Assembly (NCBI RefSeq): GCF_023856365.1
Contig: NC_064537.1
Location: 2,645,501 to 2,709,500, forward strand
DNA length: 64,000 bases
Direction of reading: 5' to 3'
Source of the DNA: Brienomyrus brachyistius
Lineage: Eukaryota > Chordata > Actinopteri > Osteoglossiformes > Mormyridae
Shown here: piece after piece, positions 9,691 through 17,763 of the stretch
Position numbering within the stretch: the stretch's first letter is position 1
Layout of the letters: every line of letters starts with the position of its first letter
Program-made: the position numbers and the translations under genes
The notes under the pieces: generated by a model
Databases searched by the model: none
The model's input: only the letters and a program-made list of their open reading frames with translations
Told to the model about the DNA's origin: nothing

Positions 9691-12600
9691 GTAAGTAAGT
9701 GGCGACGAACGACGCACATCTCTGTGTTTTCTTTGTCACGTCCCCAAAACCATACATTAGTACACATTTTCTGTTTGACAGTGCAGATGCAACCATACAT
9801 TTCAGACACGAGACAAAGACCCTGCCTTTTGACTCCTTTATCCCGTGTAGTTGTAGACAACCTTGAGGACCACGCTACTTCCATCCCAGAATCACATCAT
9901 TCCTTCTACTCGGATGAACACAAAGGGCTTGACCTACTCATCCGTACCAGTTCCAACTTTGCACCACTGGAGTATGCCTGGGACCTGGAACAGCAAATAG
10001 ATTTCGCGCCAAATCCTGGTATGATGGAGGAAGCGCATTTGCATAACCGGAAATTTAATAATGTCTATAACCGATACCGTGCGTCTCGCTCAGCAGGGAC
10101 CGATGCCCTGAAGGAGGCGTCCCAGTCAGTCTCGGCGGTTCGGAGGCGTGATTGGAGCCAGGATGGCGATGGGAACTCTCTGTATTCCCCAGACAGCGCG
10201 CGCACGGCGTTCCTCAGGGCCTCGGAGCTGCTGTCTGGAGTCAGTCGCTACACGGATTTTATCCGTCGGCTGCCGGTGCACCTGGCCAAAAGGATTTTAG
10301 GTAAGAAAGTCCTGAGAAGGGCAGGACAGCGTTTAATGCGTACTGCTCAGTCTCTGGAAGGAGCTGCCGTGACAGGAAAATGGCCTCATTAACCTAGGAG
10401 AATTTGGTTTCTTCAGCTCCGTTTTATTAAAGCGGCAATAGGAATGCAGGAGACCTACAAGAGTAGGATGAAGTGCACGTTTTTGTTGCTCACATATCTT
10501 CACTGGAGGCTGCCACTAAATGGATGCTTCTGACATTAGTGTTTACCAACAGCACGTAGTATCGTCTGGTCCATTCTTTTCTAAGGATACTTTCGCTAAA
10601 AGGAAACTTAACCAATTTTCACAGTATCATATTAACTTAATTGTAGGTGCCTTCCTGGCTTTATAAACGTTACCAGGGAAACGCCGAATGACGCTTTGAA
10701 TATGAGGCTCGTGGCATACGGTGCATGACGTTCTTCAAACAAGAAGAGCAATCTGAATCTAAGCTGTGGAATGTCACCCTGCATGTGGCTGACACAACGC
10801 AGCCAACCACTTAAAGTAACTGGCGTCATTACATGCGTTTTGCCGTTTTTTTTTAATTGTGAAACTGGAAACTGGCCTTTAATTTAATTTTAAGTGGCAT
10901 TAACAGGTATTAAAACGTCTTAAATGTAGCTTCCCTAAATCTGCAGATACCCTGCAGTGGTGCTTATCCACAGTTTAGATTTAGACCCCATCAACTTTAC
11001 GTACTTTCCTGGCCTGCAGCTGCTCATCTCCACCTCCCTGGGAAGGATAAGCACTTGTGCAGAGTGTGTATGCTCATACGGACTGTGTGTGTGCTCGTGT
11101 GTGTTCCAGCACTCTTGGACGAGCCCTCACTCTGCAGCTGCTTGTTTGTGTGCCGCCACTGGCATTATCTGGCTGAAGAGGTGCAGGTGGAGTCCACAGT
11201 CAGGCGGAAGATGGAGAATCTAGCGGTAACCATGCAGGTGCTCACACACCACAAGTTGGACTCCTCTGGCCTCTTTCTTTGGACACTAATAATTACAGAT
11301 AGTTCAGTAATAACATGTATAATTATGTAATGTCATTGTTGTCAAAAGGACTGGAAATATATAAAAATGGGCAATTGGGAAAACTGGAGGAGATGACTTT
11401 GGAATTGAAACCTGCCATTATGATGACATCGTATACCTTGTTCTAATGAAAAATATTAGCTTGATTCCTATTTATAATTAGAAGACAAGTTTCACAGTGT
11501 TTATCTGCCATCCCCTGCTGGATGAGCGTGTTGATGGGCTCCCCCTGCTGGATGAGCGTGTTAATGGGCGCCCCCTGCTGGATGAGCGTGTTGATGCGTG
11601 CCCCCTGCTGGATGATCATGTTAATGGGCGCCCCCTGCTGGATGAGCGTGTTGATGCGTGCCCCCTCCTGGATGAGTGTGTTGATGCGTGCCCCCTCCTG
11701 GATGAGTGTGTTGATGCGTGCCCCCTCCTGGATGAGTGTGTTGATGCGTGCCCCCTCCTGGATGAGTGTGTTGATGCGTGCCCCCTGCTGGATGATCATG
11801 TTAATGGGCGCCCCCTGCTGGATGAGCGTGTTGATGCGTGCCCCCTGCTGGATGAAGGTGTTGATGCGTGCCCCCTGCTGGATGATCATGTTAATGGGTG
11901 CCCCCTGCTGGATGATCATGTTAATGGGCGCCCCCTGCTGGATCATCATGTTAATGGGCGCCCCCCTGCTGGATGATCATGTCTCCTCAGGCCAATTTCT
12001 GCTCAGGGCCCAATCCAGTCTATGCCAGAATTCGGGAGGTTCTGGTTCCCGTCATGGAGGAGGAAGAGCAGCTGCAGACCAGAGAGTGTGTTTCCAGAAC
12101 CAGAACGGTAAAGTTGGACATTTTCACAGCCTTCTCCTTAGCAACATGTGGTGTTTTAGCCACTCATTTTAATTCACAGTGGGCGACAGACAGTATGTGT
12201 AATTATATTATTTTGATTTCACTGAAATCCTGATATAACTGGATAAATGTCGGTCATTTAAAGGAGTACTAGTACTTAATTTGGTTATATTGTGGGTTAA
12301 ATGTAACACAAAAATGTGAGTAATGAATCAACGACATAATACATTTATCCAAAGCAACCTACAGTTACAACCTAGTTGTGCTCTCTGGGATTCAAACCCA
12401 TAACCTTCATATTGTTAGCCTGTTGAGATACTTGCTGAACTACATATCTCATGACTGACCTTGATTACCCGATTACCCGTTTTTTAGGTCAGTTTTGAAT
12501 TTAGAGAGGATCTGATTGTGATCATGGTTCCTCTCAGACCTCGGCTCTGTTTCTGAAGGAGCGGAGCTTCACCATGAAGATGGTGCCCTGCTTCACCACA

Positions 12601-13675
12601 ACCCCGCGTGTCCCACTCTGTCTCCCCAGGGTACAGCCTTCGAGTCGGTCTATGCTGGGGTTGCGACCAGGGCACTGCAGATGGAGGAGAGGAACGTCTA
12701 CTGTGGCGTGTTCAGCGTCACTGTGCTGTCTGAGCAGTTGGGGTGGGGGTCAGAGCCATGGGGAGTGGGTGGTGTCATCCTTCAGGTAGTTGAGGCGGGT
12801 CTGGCTGTTGTAAATCCCTACTCTGTGCTTGGGTTCAGGGACGACCCTCTGCGAGTGGTGCATTTCTGTGGAGGGAACCTGGTGGCCATGGGTTCGAGGG
12901 ACAAGGCAGTGCGGCTGTTGGACACGAAGACAGTGAAGCCAGTGATGCGCCCCCTGTTGGGTCACACGGGGAGTGTCCGCGTCGTGCTGCTGAGTGAGGA
13001 GCGGGGACTCGTCCTCAGTGCGGGCTGCGACCTCACGATCAGGTCCGGACAGCTCCTCTCCTCCACACACGGCAGTGCTTAACGGTTCCGGAAAAGCCTT
13101 TCTAGCAGTGGGTTTACTGTGGATTACACGGGAGTGAGATTTTTATAGTCCATCAGCTGACTGGCTAATTTTATGAATCATTTTGGGGTTTTCAAAGGTG
13201 CAACAGCGAAGCTCAATATATATCGTTCACCTCTTCTCTCACTGTACAGTGACCCTGTCACTGAGATGCCGTACAGATCACAGAGCGTTTCGCACAGCTT
13301 ATGGCAGCTTTCCAGTGGAAATTTTGTGAGCCGTATCTGTGCCGACGTGCCCTGCAGGGCCAACAGATTGATCTCAGTGATCTGCAGTGATATGCAGTGA
13401 TCTGCATCGAAATGCATGTATTATCTGAAGGAAAAAATGGCATATTCCATATATTATTTATTAGTAGCAGTATTGCACATCGTGATGTATTAATGCATTC
13501 CCGATAATTCAGAACTTGAAAGTTCCCAACCTACTTAAAAAAGTACCGTAGAACAGCTGAATGTAATGGATTTGTTATTTATACAAGCAAGTGCTAATTC
13601 TGCTAGCATTTGATACTTGCATGACATGGTGATTCTCATAGATGTGCTAGCAGACATTAGCAGACAGTAAAATAA

Positions 13676-13711
<36 letters not shown>

Positions 13712-16600
13712 TGCACATAGTAAATCATGATGTACTCTGTGTGATGGCCTTTACTGAGCCGGCCCTTCTGCAGTGGAAACCTGAAGTGAGCTGGAACCGC
13801 GTTGTAACCATGTTGTAACCGCACTGTAACTCGTCTCTGTTCCCGGTATGGCTCAGGTACCAGATAATTCCTGTACACCAGTGGAAAAATGCCATTAGAG
13901 TCGTCAGACAGAAGCCCACCTTCAGTGCAGTACCTCTGTAAGCCTGCAGGGTGGCTGCTGTGGGCCCAAGTACTAGAATTACGACATTTTATGATGTAGG
14001 AAACCATTGAGTGAAAATGTCAGGGAGCAGGCTGCTCTTTTACCTCTCTATCTGCAGCGAGATAAAGTTTAACAAAGACATGATCATGAGATCTGCTTCC
14101 TGTGTGTCTGTTCTCACTTCCTGTGAGAGGACAGAGACCCCAGTGCAGTGGTCATTCTGGGATGTCTGTGCCACGTGTCCCATTCAGTGTCTGTCATAGC
14201 GAGGCATGTGGCATAACGTGGCGTGAGATAGGTTCATTCTGAAGATCCAGTGGGATCCAGTTGTCTAGCACATATACTGTACAGATGAGGGCCTGGAATT
14301 CACATTCCCCCCCCCCCCCCCCGCTCAGGTGCTGGAGCCTGCAGACTGGGCTGTGCATGAAGGTGTACTTTGGTCACACTGGCACCGTAAACTGCCTGGA
14401 TCTGCAAGAAGACCTGCTGGTTTCTGGGGCCAAGGACTGCAAGGTGAAAGGTCAGAGTCGCTCGGCGTCAGCAGTGTGACAGTGTTCTTCTTCAGGTGAC
14501 AGTGGGGGGCGTCAGCAGTGTGACAGTGTTCTTCTTCAGGTGACAGTGGGGGGCGTCAGCAGTGTGACAGTGTTCTTCAGGTGACAGTGGGGGGCGTCAG
14601 CAGTGTGACAGTGTTCTTCTTCTGGTGACAGTGGGGGGCGTCAGCAGTGTGACAGTGTTCTTCTTCTGGTGCCAGTGTGGAACCTTCACACTGGAAAGTG
14701 TTACAAAAAGCTGAAGTTCCATCATGACAAGCCCATCCTGTGCGTGAAGATCCAGAAGAACCTGGTGCTGAGTGGCTGTGATCAGGGTCTGCTGAAGGTG
14801 GGGGACCTGGAGACAGCCACGATCCTCCGGGTGAGTGCCTCCTCTTGCCTCCTCCCGCGTTCCTCACTCAGCTGGCGGACTGACGGCAATCTCCCCCCCT
14901 AAATCCTTGGCTTTCTGTCCCTCGGCAGGCCATCGCTGCCCACGAGGGCCCTCTCAGATGCCTCTTCTGTGACCCATGGCACATCCTGTCCGGGGGTGGC
15001 GACGGACTGGTGAGGGCTTGGAGCACCAGCTGCGGGTTCGAGGGCAGCCTGATGACCTTCCGGCATCCTGCGTGAGTGGGGGTGGGGCCGGGATTCTACT
15101 TCTGCTTGGGTATGGGCTCTCTGCTCGCCGCCTGGGACGTCACGGTGACTGTGAGGCTGTTCCTCAGGGAGGTGCTGAGCCTGGCATTCCTCTTCCTGCG
15201 TGTGATCACTGGCTGTGGCGACGGTAAGATCCGCATCTTCAGCTTCCTGTCGGGGGAGTGCCTGAGGGTGATCAGGGCTGGCAGGCAGCAGATCCCAGTG
15301 CGCTCCCTGCATGCGCACCCAGACAAGTAAGTGTCCCCCACCCCCCCCGCTTCGCTTTGCTCCATGCCTTGTCTTTATGTCTAGTCCCTCCCCTTGATAT
15401 TACCATGGGGCTCGAGGTCTGTCGTGTTCCCTCTGCAGAATCGTTGTGAACACCAGCGCCACCTTGGTGCTGCTGAGGTTCGGCACGGTTCACTGGAACT
15501 ACACTGCAGCAGTGACCTTGCCAGACGGCCCGGAGGCATCCTGGAGGCCCGCAGTGCAGGAGGATCCACACACCTTGGCGGGCACTTTCCGCCGCACCCG
15601 CCCCTGGGAGGGTAGTAATGCGGCCAGAAGGGCGGCGCCACCTGCTCTGAGCGGTCGGCAGGTGCAAGGTATGATCCATGAGTCCCTGCAGCGTTTCAGC
15701 TACCAGGTGGGTGTCCTGGTGCCTAAAAAGTCTGAAAATCATTTGATCGGCAGGAGACATATTTGGGGCCCAGACGGAGTCCCCCAGTGAGGCCAGGAGA
15801 GAGAATCAGGCTTATTGCACCCAACTGCTGCTCAGGAGGCCATGGGGAGGATTGGGGTCAGGCAGCCCTGCGGGGGGCAGCCTCACAAGGGATGCTGACA
15901 CTGCTGGATTTGGTAAGTCAGTGCGGAGGGTTCTTCAGTGAAGTGGGGAATCTGTAGTGAGGATGTCTGCCTGTCTCCCCTCACCTCCACAGCAAAGAAG
16001 TGGTACAGGCCAGTGAGGAGTGTCCCATCTGGTGGTAAGAGGGCTGTCGTACAGGCGGCAAAGATCTCCCAGCATTCTCAGCGGCCCGAGCCACAGGCCC
16101 AAAACATGGACATGTGGGAATCTCCACCCACTTTTTCCAGGAAGAACCTTGTGGTCAAATCCTCATTGCCACAGAAACTGTGCTTACCAGCGCCCCCTGC
16201 AGGGATGGGCATTGGAATGAGCCAGACCGAAATCCTGCAGCTCACCTGGACCCAGATCCCCACACACAGCGGTGCATCTACTCTGGTACCCCCCACCTCA
16301 AGGAAGGTGGGGCTTCCCCAACGACGCCAAACCGCACGCCAAGCCCCTCCATCCCCCCACAACCACCCCAACACACATGGAGCAGGTGGCCCAGCCCCCG
16401 CGTGGGGTTCCAGCTGCCTGATGGCACGGAGCCCCCACCCCAGCGTGGTCCCACCCACTAGACCCCTTCTGACCCCTTCCGCCTATCCACAGCCACACAG
16501 CTGGCGGAGGAGCAGGGGCTGTGGGTGCGAGCCCAGCGGGAGTAGGAGGTCCTCGGGACGAGGCGGGGCAGCACACAGTGGTGGGGAGCCTGAGCAGTGA
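9172..16600 (+). CDS. FBXW10: FBXW10, F-box and WD-repeat protein (whole gene, 14 exons)
   Basis: This is a putative substrate-recognition subunit of an SCF (SKP1-CUL1-F-box) ubiquitin ligase: the F-box would bind SKP1 and the WD propeller the substrate. Exons: 9172-9690, 9787-10300, 11110-11237, 11991-12107, 12538-12582, 12630-12742, 12839-13042, 14329-14450, 14676-14830, 14929-15071, 15168-15326, 15439-15710, 15754-15912, 15993-16600. All phases agree and give 3258 nt (1085 aa), close to human FBXW10 (about 1050). Conserved blocks shared with the human protein include EWF...RRFL and WTKANY (residues 45-155), the F-box LPVHLAKRILALLDE (about 333-372), EERNVYCG (about 460), and six or more WD repeats from about 480 to 720. 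Weakest points are exon 5, the exon 12/13 junction and the exon 14 end. The gene lies head to head with ARHGAP44. Confidence 0.9.
9787..10300 (+). CDS. FBXW10: FBXW10 exon 2 (linker and F-box start)
   Basis: Begins after the acceptor GTGCAG|ATGCAA and encodes a poorly conserved linker, then SGVSRYTDFIRRLPVHLAKR, the start of the F-box (human has SKYRDFIRYLPIHLSKY). It ends at TTTTAG|GTAAGA in phase 1. The 5' limit could instead be 9782, but only 9787 keeps the frame. Confidence 0.85.
10301..11109 (+). other. FBXW10 intron 2
   Basis: An 809-nt intron with GT at 10301 and AG at 11108-11109. No repeat or other feature is recognised in it. Confidence 0.75.
11110..11237 (+). CDS. FBXW10: FBXW10 exon 3 (F-box end)
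   Basis: Acceptor GTTCCAG|CACTC and donor ATGCAG|GTGCTC. It continues the F-box as ALLDEPSLCSCLFVCRHWHY and then LAEEVQVES. The pattern Leu-Leu-Asp, then Cys-x-Val-Cys-x-x-Trp is typical of F-boxes. It ends in phase 0. Confidence 0.88.
11513..11980. repeat. 30-bp minisatellite in FBXW10 intron 3, about 16 units, each with a CTCF-like core
   Basis: The unit is exactly 30 bp: CCCCCTGCTGGATGAGCGTG then TTGATGCGTG, with variants. On the minus strand the unit reads CCAGCAGGGGGCGC or CCAGCAGGGGGCAC in nine units. Both fit the CTCF core consensus CCASYAGRKGGCRS at all 14 positions. Four more units read CCAGGAGGGGGCAC (13 of 14). The array runs to within 10 bp of the exon 4 acceptor at 11990. Its ORFs in several frames on both strands follow from the period being a multiple of three and are not evidence of coding. 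Confidence 0.95.
11991..12107 (+). CDS. FBXW10: FBXW10 exon 4
   Basis: The acceptor is GTCTCCTCAG|GCC and the donor AGAACG|GTAAAG, phase 0 on both sides. It encodes ANFCSGPNPVYARIREVLVP, which aligns with human GSYTRGIDPNYANKVSIPVP, then an acidic stretch MEEEEQ. Confidence 0.85.
12330..12455 (-). mobile_element. tRNA-derived SINE fragment
   Basis: Read on the minus strand there is an A-box-like ATGTAGTTCAGCAAGT, a B-box-like GGTTATGGGTTTGAATCCC, then a tail ending GTTGCTTTGGATAAATG. That tail is the typical 3' end of many fish SINEs. The copy is short and lies in FBXW10 intron 4. Confidence 0.7.
12538..12582 (+). CDS. FBXW10: FBXW10 exon 5 (micro-exon, tentative)
   Basis: A 45-nt exon after CCTCTCAG|ACC, ending ATG|GTGCCC, encoding TSALFLKERSFTMKM. 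Phase 0 on both sides. It implies a 47-nt intron (12583-12629). The downstream frame is closed upstream of 12522, so some splice is needed here. This exon is the least certain of the N-terminal half. Confidence 0.5.
12630..12742 (+). CDS. FBXW10: FBXW10 exon 6
   Basis: After the strong acceptor CTGTCTCCCCAG|GGT it encodes GTAFESVYAGVATRALQMEE then RNVYCGVFSVTVLSEQL. The EERNVYCG block matches human EERNVFCG. It ends TTGGG|GTGGGG in phase 2. Intron 6 (12743-12838) is 96 nt, in frame and stop-free. Confidence 0.85.
12839..13042 (+). CDS. FBXW10: FBXW10 exon 7 (first WD repeats)
   Basis: Encodes DDPLRVVHFCGGNLVAMGSR and then LLGHTGSVRVVLLSEERGLV and LSAGCDLTIR, matching the first two human WD repeats. 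It ends ATCAG|GTCCGG in phase 2. Confidence 0.92.
13043..14328 (+). other. FBXW10 intron 7
   Basis: A 1286-nt intron. It contains an (AAT)n microsatellite at 13670-13711 and ends with a 16-nt poly-C run (14307-14322) as its polypyrimidine tract, followed by GCTCAG. No gene is seen inside it. Confidence 0.8.
13670..13711. repeat. (AAT)n microsatellite
   Basis: About 12 AAT/TAA units in FBXW10 intron 7. Confidence 0.95.
14329..14450 (+). CDS. FBXW10: FBXW10 exon 8 (WD repeats 2-3)
   Basis: Encodes the end of one WD repeat (CWSLQTG) and most of the next: YFGHTGTVNCLDL, then LLVSGAKDCKVK. I chose the donor AAAG|GTCAGA at 14450 over AAG|GTGAAA at 14443, because only the former joins exon 9 in frame and gives DCKVKVWNLHTG as in human DCQVKVWDVDTG. 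Confidence 0.88.
14465..14675. repeat. 44-bp minisatellite, 5 copies, abutting the exon 9 acceptor
   Basis: Units begin GCGTCAGCAGTGTGACAGTG at 14465, 14509, 14553, 14594 and 14638; the third unit lacks 3 nt. Each unit includes a pyrimidine tract plus AG (TTCTTCTTCAGGTGACAG). The last unit ends at the presumed functional acceptor GGTGCCAG|TGTGG. The 3' splice-site region of exon 9 has thus been tandemly duplicated. Confidence 0.9.
14676..14830 (+). CDS. FBXW10: FBXW10 exon 9 (WD repeats 3-4)
   Basis: Encodes VWNLHTGKCYKKLKFHHDKP and then LVLSGCDQGLLKVGDLETAT. The codon at 14801-14803 is GGG (Gly, about residue 630), where WD repeats normally have Trp (KVWDL). TGG to GGG is one base change. 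The donor is CTCCGG|GTGAGT, phase 0. Confidence 0.9.
14929..15071 (+). CDS. FBXW10: FBXW10 exon 10 (WD repeat 5)
   Basis: Encodes AHEGPLRCLFCDPWHILSGG and then DGLVRAWST and LMTFRHP, aligning with human GHEGAVKCLFFDQWHLLSGS. The acceptor is CTCGGCAG|GCC and the donor CCTGC|GTGAGT, phase 2. Confidence 0.92.
15168..15326 (+). CDS. FBXW10: FBXW10 exon 11 (WD repeat 6)
   Basis: Encodes EVLSLAFLFLRVITGCGDGK and then IRIFSFLSGECLRVIRAG. Human has EVLDVSLLFLRVISACADGK. The donor is GACAA|GTAAGT, phase 2. Confidence 0.93.
15439..15710 (+). CDS. FBXW10: FBXW10 exon 12
   Basis: Starts after CTCTGCAG and encodes KIVVNTSATLVLLRFGTVHW, matching human MVVNTESNVLMFQFEHIKW. A variable, Pro/Arg-rich segment follows. 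The 3' end is either 15706 (CAG|GTGGGT) or 15710 (GTGG|GTGTCC). I prefer 15710 because its phase leads into the open frame of exons 13-14. Confidence 0.75.
15754..15912 (+). CDS. FBXW10: FBXW10 exon 13 (tentative)
   Basis: Lies between GATCGGCAG|GAG and the strong donor GATTTG|GTAAGT. In the preferred frame it encodes GAQTESPSEARRENQAYC and a Gly-rich stretch. It implies an intron of only 43-47 nt before it. Conservation of this C-terminal region is low, so the frame choice rests on phase alone. Confidence 0.55.
15993..16600 (+). CDS. FBXW10: FBXW10 exon 14, C-terminal (tentative)
   Basis: After CACCTCCACAG it opens KKWYRPVRSVPSGGKRAVVQ and stays open for about 200 codons to a TGA at 16598-16600. 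The composition is rich in Pro, Ser and Gln, as in the disordered tail of the family. Further splicing inside it is possible. Confidence 0.5.
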
Positions 16601-16682
16601 GGGTGGGGGGCCCACCATCCACCCAGAGCGTGCAGGAGGGCCAAGTGTACGTCAACGAACCGGGCCATGTCGCTGCTGCCAT

Positions 16683-17072
16683 GTGTGTGTGTGTGTCTGT
16701 GTGTGTGTCTGTGTGTGTGTGTGTCTGTGTGTGTGTCTGTCTGTGTGTGTGTGTGTGAGTCTGTGTGTGTGTGTGTGCGTGTGTCTGTGTGAGTCTGTAT
16801 GAGTGTGTGTGTCCGTGTGTCTGTGTGAGAGTGTGTGAGAGTGTGTGAGAGTGTGTGTGAGTGTGTGTGAGTGTGTGTGAGTCTGTGAGTGTGTGTGAGA
16901 GTCTGTGTGTGTGAGTGTGTGTGTCTGTGTGCGTGTGTCTGTGTGAGTCTGTATGAATGTGTGTGTCCGTGTGTCTGTGTGAGTCTGTGTGAGTGTCTGT
17001 GTGAGTCTGTGTGTGTGAGTCTGTGTGAGTCTGTGAGTCTGTATGAGTGTGTCTGTGTGAGTGTTTGTGTCC
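16683..17072. repeat. Imperfect (GT)n array with GTGTCT and GAGTGT variants
   Basis: About 390 bp of degenerate GT repeat just downstream of the FBXW10 stop, perhaps in its 3' UTR. The Thr/His-rich minus-strand ORFs over it are repeat translations. Confidence 0.95.
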
Positions 17073-17300
17073 ATTTTTGTAACTATTACCCAGTGGGGAC
17101 CAGACTCCCCCACACTGTGAGAAAAACCTGGACATTTTTTATAACCTCAATTTTATAAAAATCCGTGACTGTAATAAAAAAACTACAAATGGCAAAAGGC
17201 TTTTGTTTGGTTATCTGGTTAAATTTAGGGCTGGTTAGGGCTGGTTAGGGGTTAAGGGTGTCATCGCTGGGGTTAGGGTTTCTCCCCACAGGTGTGTGTG
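17040..17300 (+). repeat. Second copy of the GT-tailed interspersed repeat
   Basis: Follows the GT array directly and contains CAGTGGGGACCAGACTCCCC at 17091-17110, then CACACTGTGAG. It parallels 2505-2685 read on the minus strand. Confidence 0.5.
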
Positions 17301-17315
17301 CATCATATAAATAAA
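17173..17315 (+). terminator. FBXW10: Candidate FBXW10 polyadenylation signals
   Basis: AATAAA hexamers occur at 17173-17178 and 17310-17315, about 0.6-0.7 kb past the proposed stop. Which one is used, if either, cannot be told from sequence. Confidence 0.35.
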
Positions 17316-17387
17316 CCACCTTTATTTTCTCAACCCCTCGTTCCTCATTTTCTGTGATGCACTGGAATTTTTTCACATAACTTCACC

Positions 17388-17425
17388 CATCCATCTTCCA
17401 ACCCCTTGTCCCTGGTAAGGGTCAC
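17388..17425 (+). repeat. Fragment of the CCATCCAT...AGGGT dispersed repeat
   Basis: Reads ccatccatcttccaacccct followed by tgtccctggtaagggtcac. Same family as 6669-6711 and 43946-44060. Confidence 0.45.
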
Positions 17426-17464
17426 ATGATTTAGGAATATTTGTCACTTCATATTTGATCATGA

Positions 17465-17480
17465 CCAGCAGGGGGCAGCA
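17465..17480 (+). promoter_or_regulatory. CTCF core motif, plus orientation
   Basis: CCAGCAGGGGGCAGCA fits the CTCF core CCASYAGRKGGCRSYR at all 16 positions. It lies about 860 bp past the FBXW10 stop and points toward a second, minus-strand motif at 17764-17777. Confidence 0.6.
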
Positions 17481-17524
17481 GTAGACAGGTTAAGGGTGAC
17501 GGCCTGCATCCTGCTCTGTCTCCC

Positions 17525-17610
17525 GGGGTCACGACCAGGACCAGGCCGCTGGAGGAGAGGAATGCCTACTGTGGCGAGTGGTCGGGGCGTGTGTCTGCGT
17601 GGACGGTCCA
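17525..17610 (+). pseudogene. Degenerate copy of FBXW10 exon 6 (EERNAYCG relic)
   Basis: The frame TTRTRPLEERNAYCGEWS resembles exon 6 ATRALQMEERNVYCGVFS, and the DNA matches closely over about 50 bp (GGAGGAGAGGAA.G.CTACTG). No neighbouring WD exons follow, so it looks like a remnant of a partial tandem duplication of FBXW10. A diverged functional exon of a second paralogue is less likely. Confidence 0.5.
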
Positions 17611-17763
17611 GTCATCTGCCTCCGCAGAGCTGCGGCTGTCTGGCGGGTCTCTGGGAAGCTGGATGACTGTGAGATCCGTGGGTCCTGATGCTGCTCCACC
17701 GCAGGCAGGTCCTGATGCTGCAGTGGGGCGCAGGCTGGGGGGAGGCTCAGGCAGCCTGTGAGA

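Noticed and set aside
11443..12172. 168-216 codon ORFs over the 30-bp array, one running toward FBXW10 exon 4
   Set aside because: Same period effect. The exon 4 acceptor at 11990 gives the conserved protein, so the array is intronic.
17221..17275. GGTTAGGG runs suggesting telomeric repeat
   Set aside because: Only about three irregular GGTTAGGG blocks interrupted by GCT. Not a TTAGGG array.
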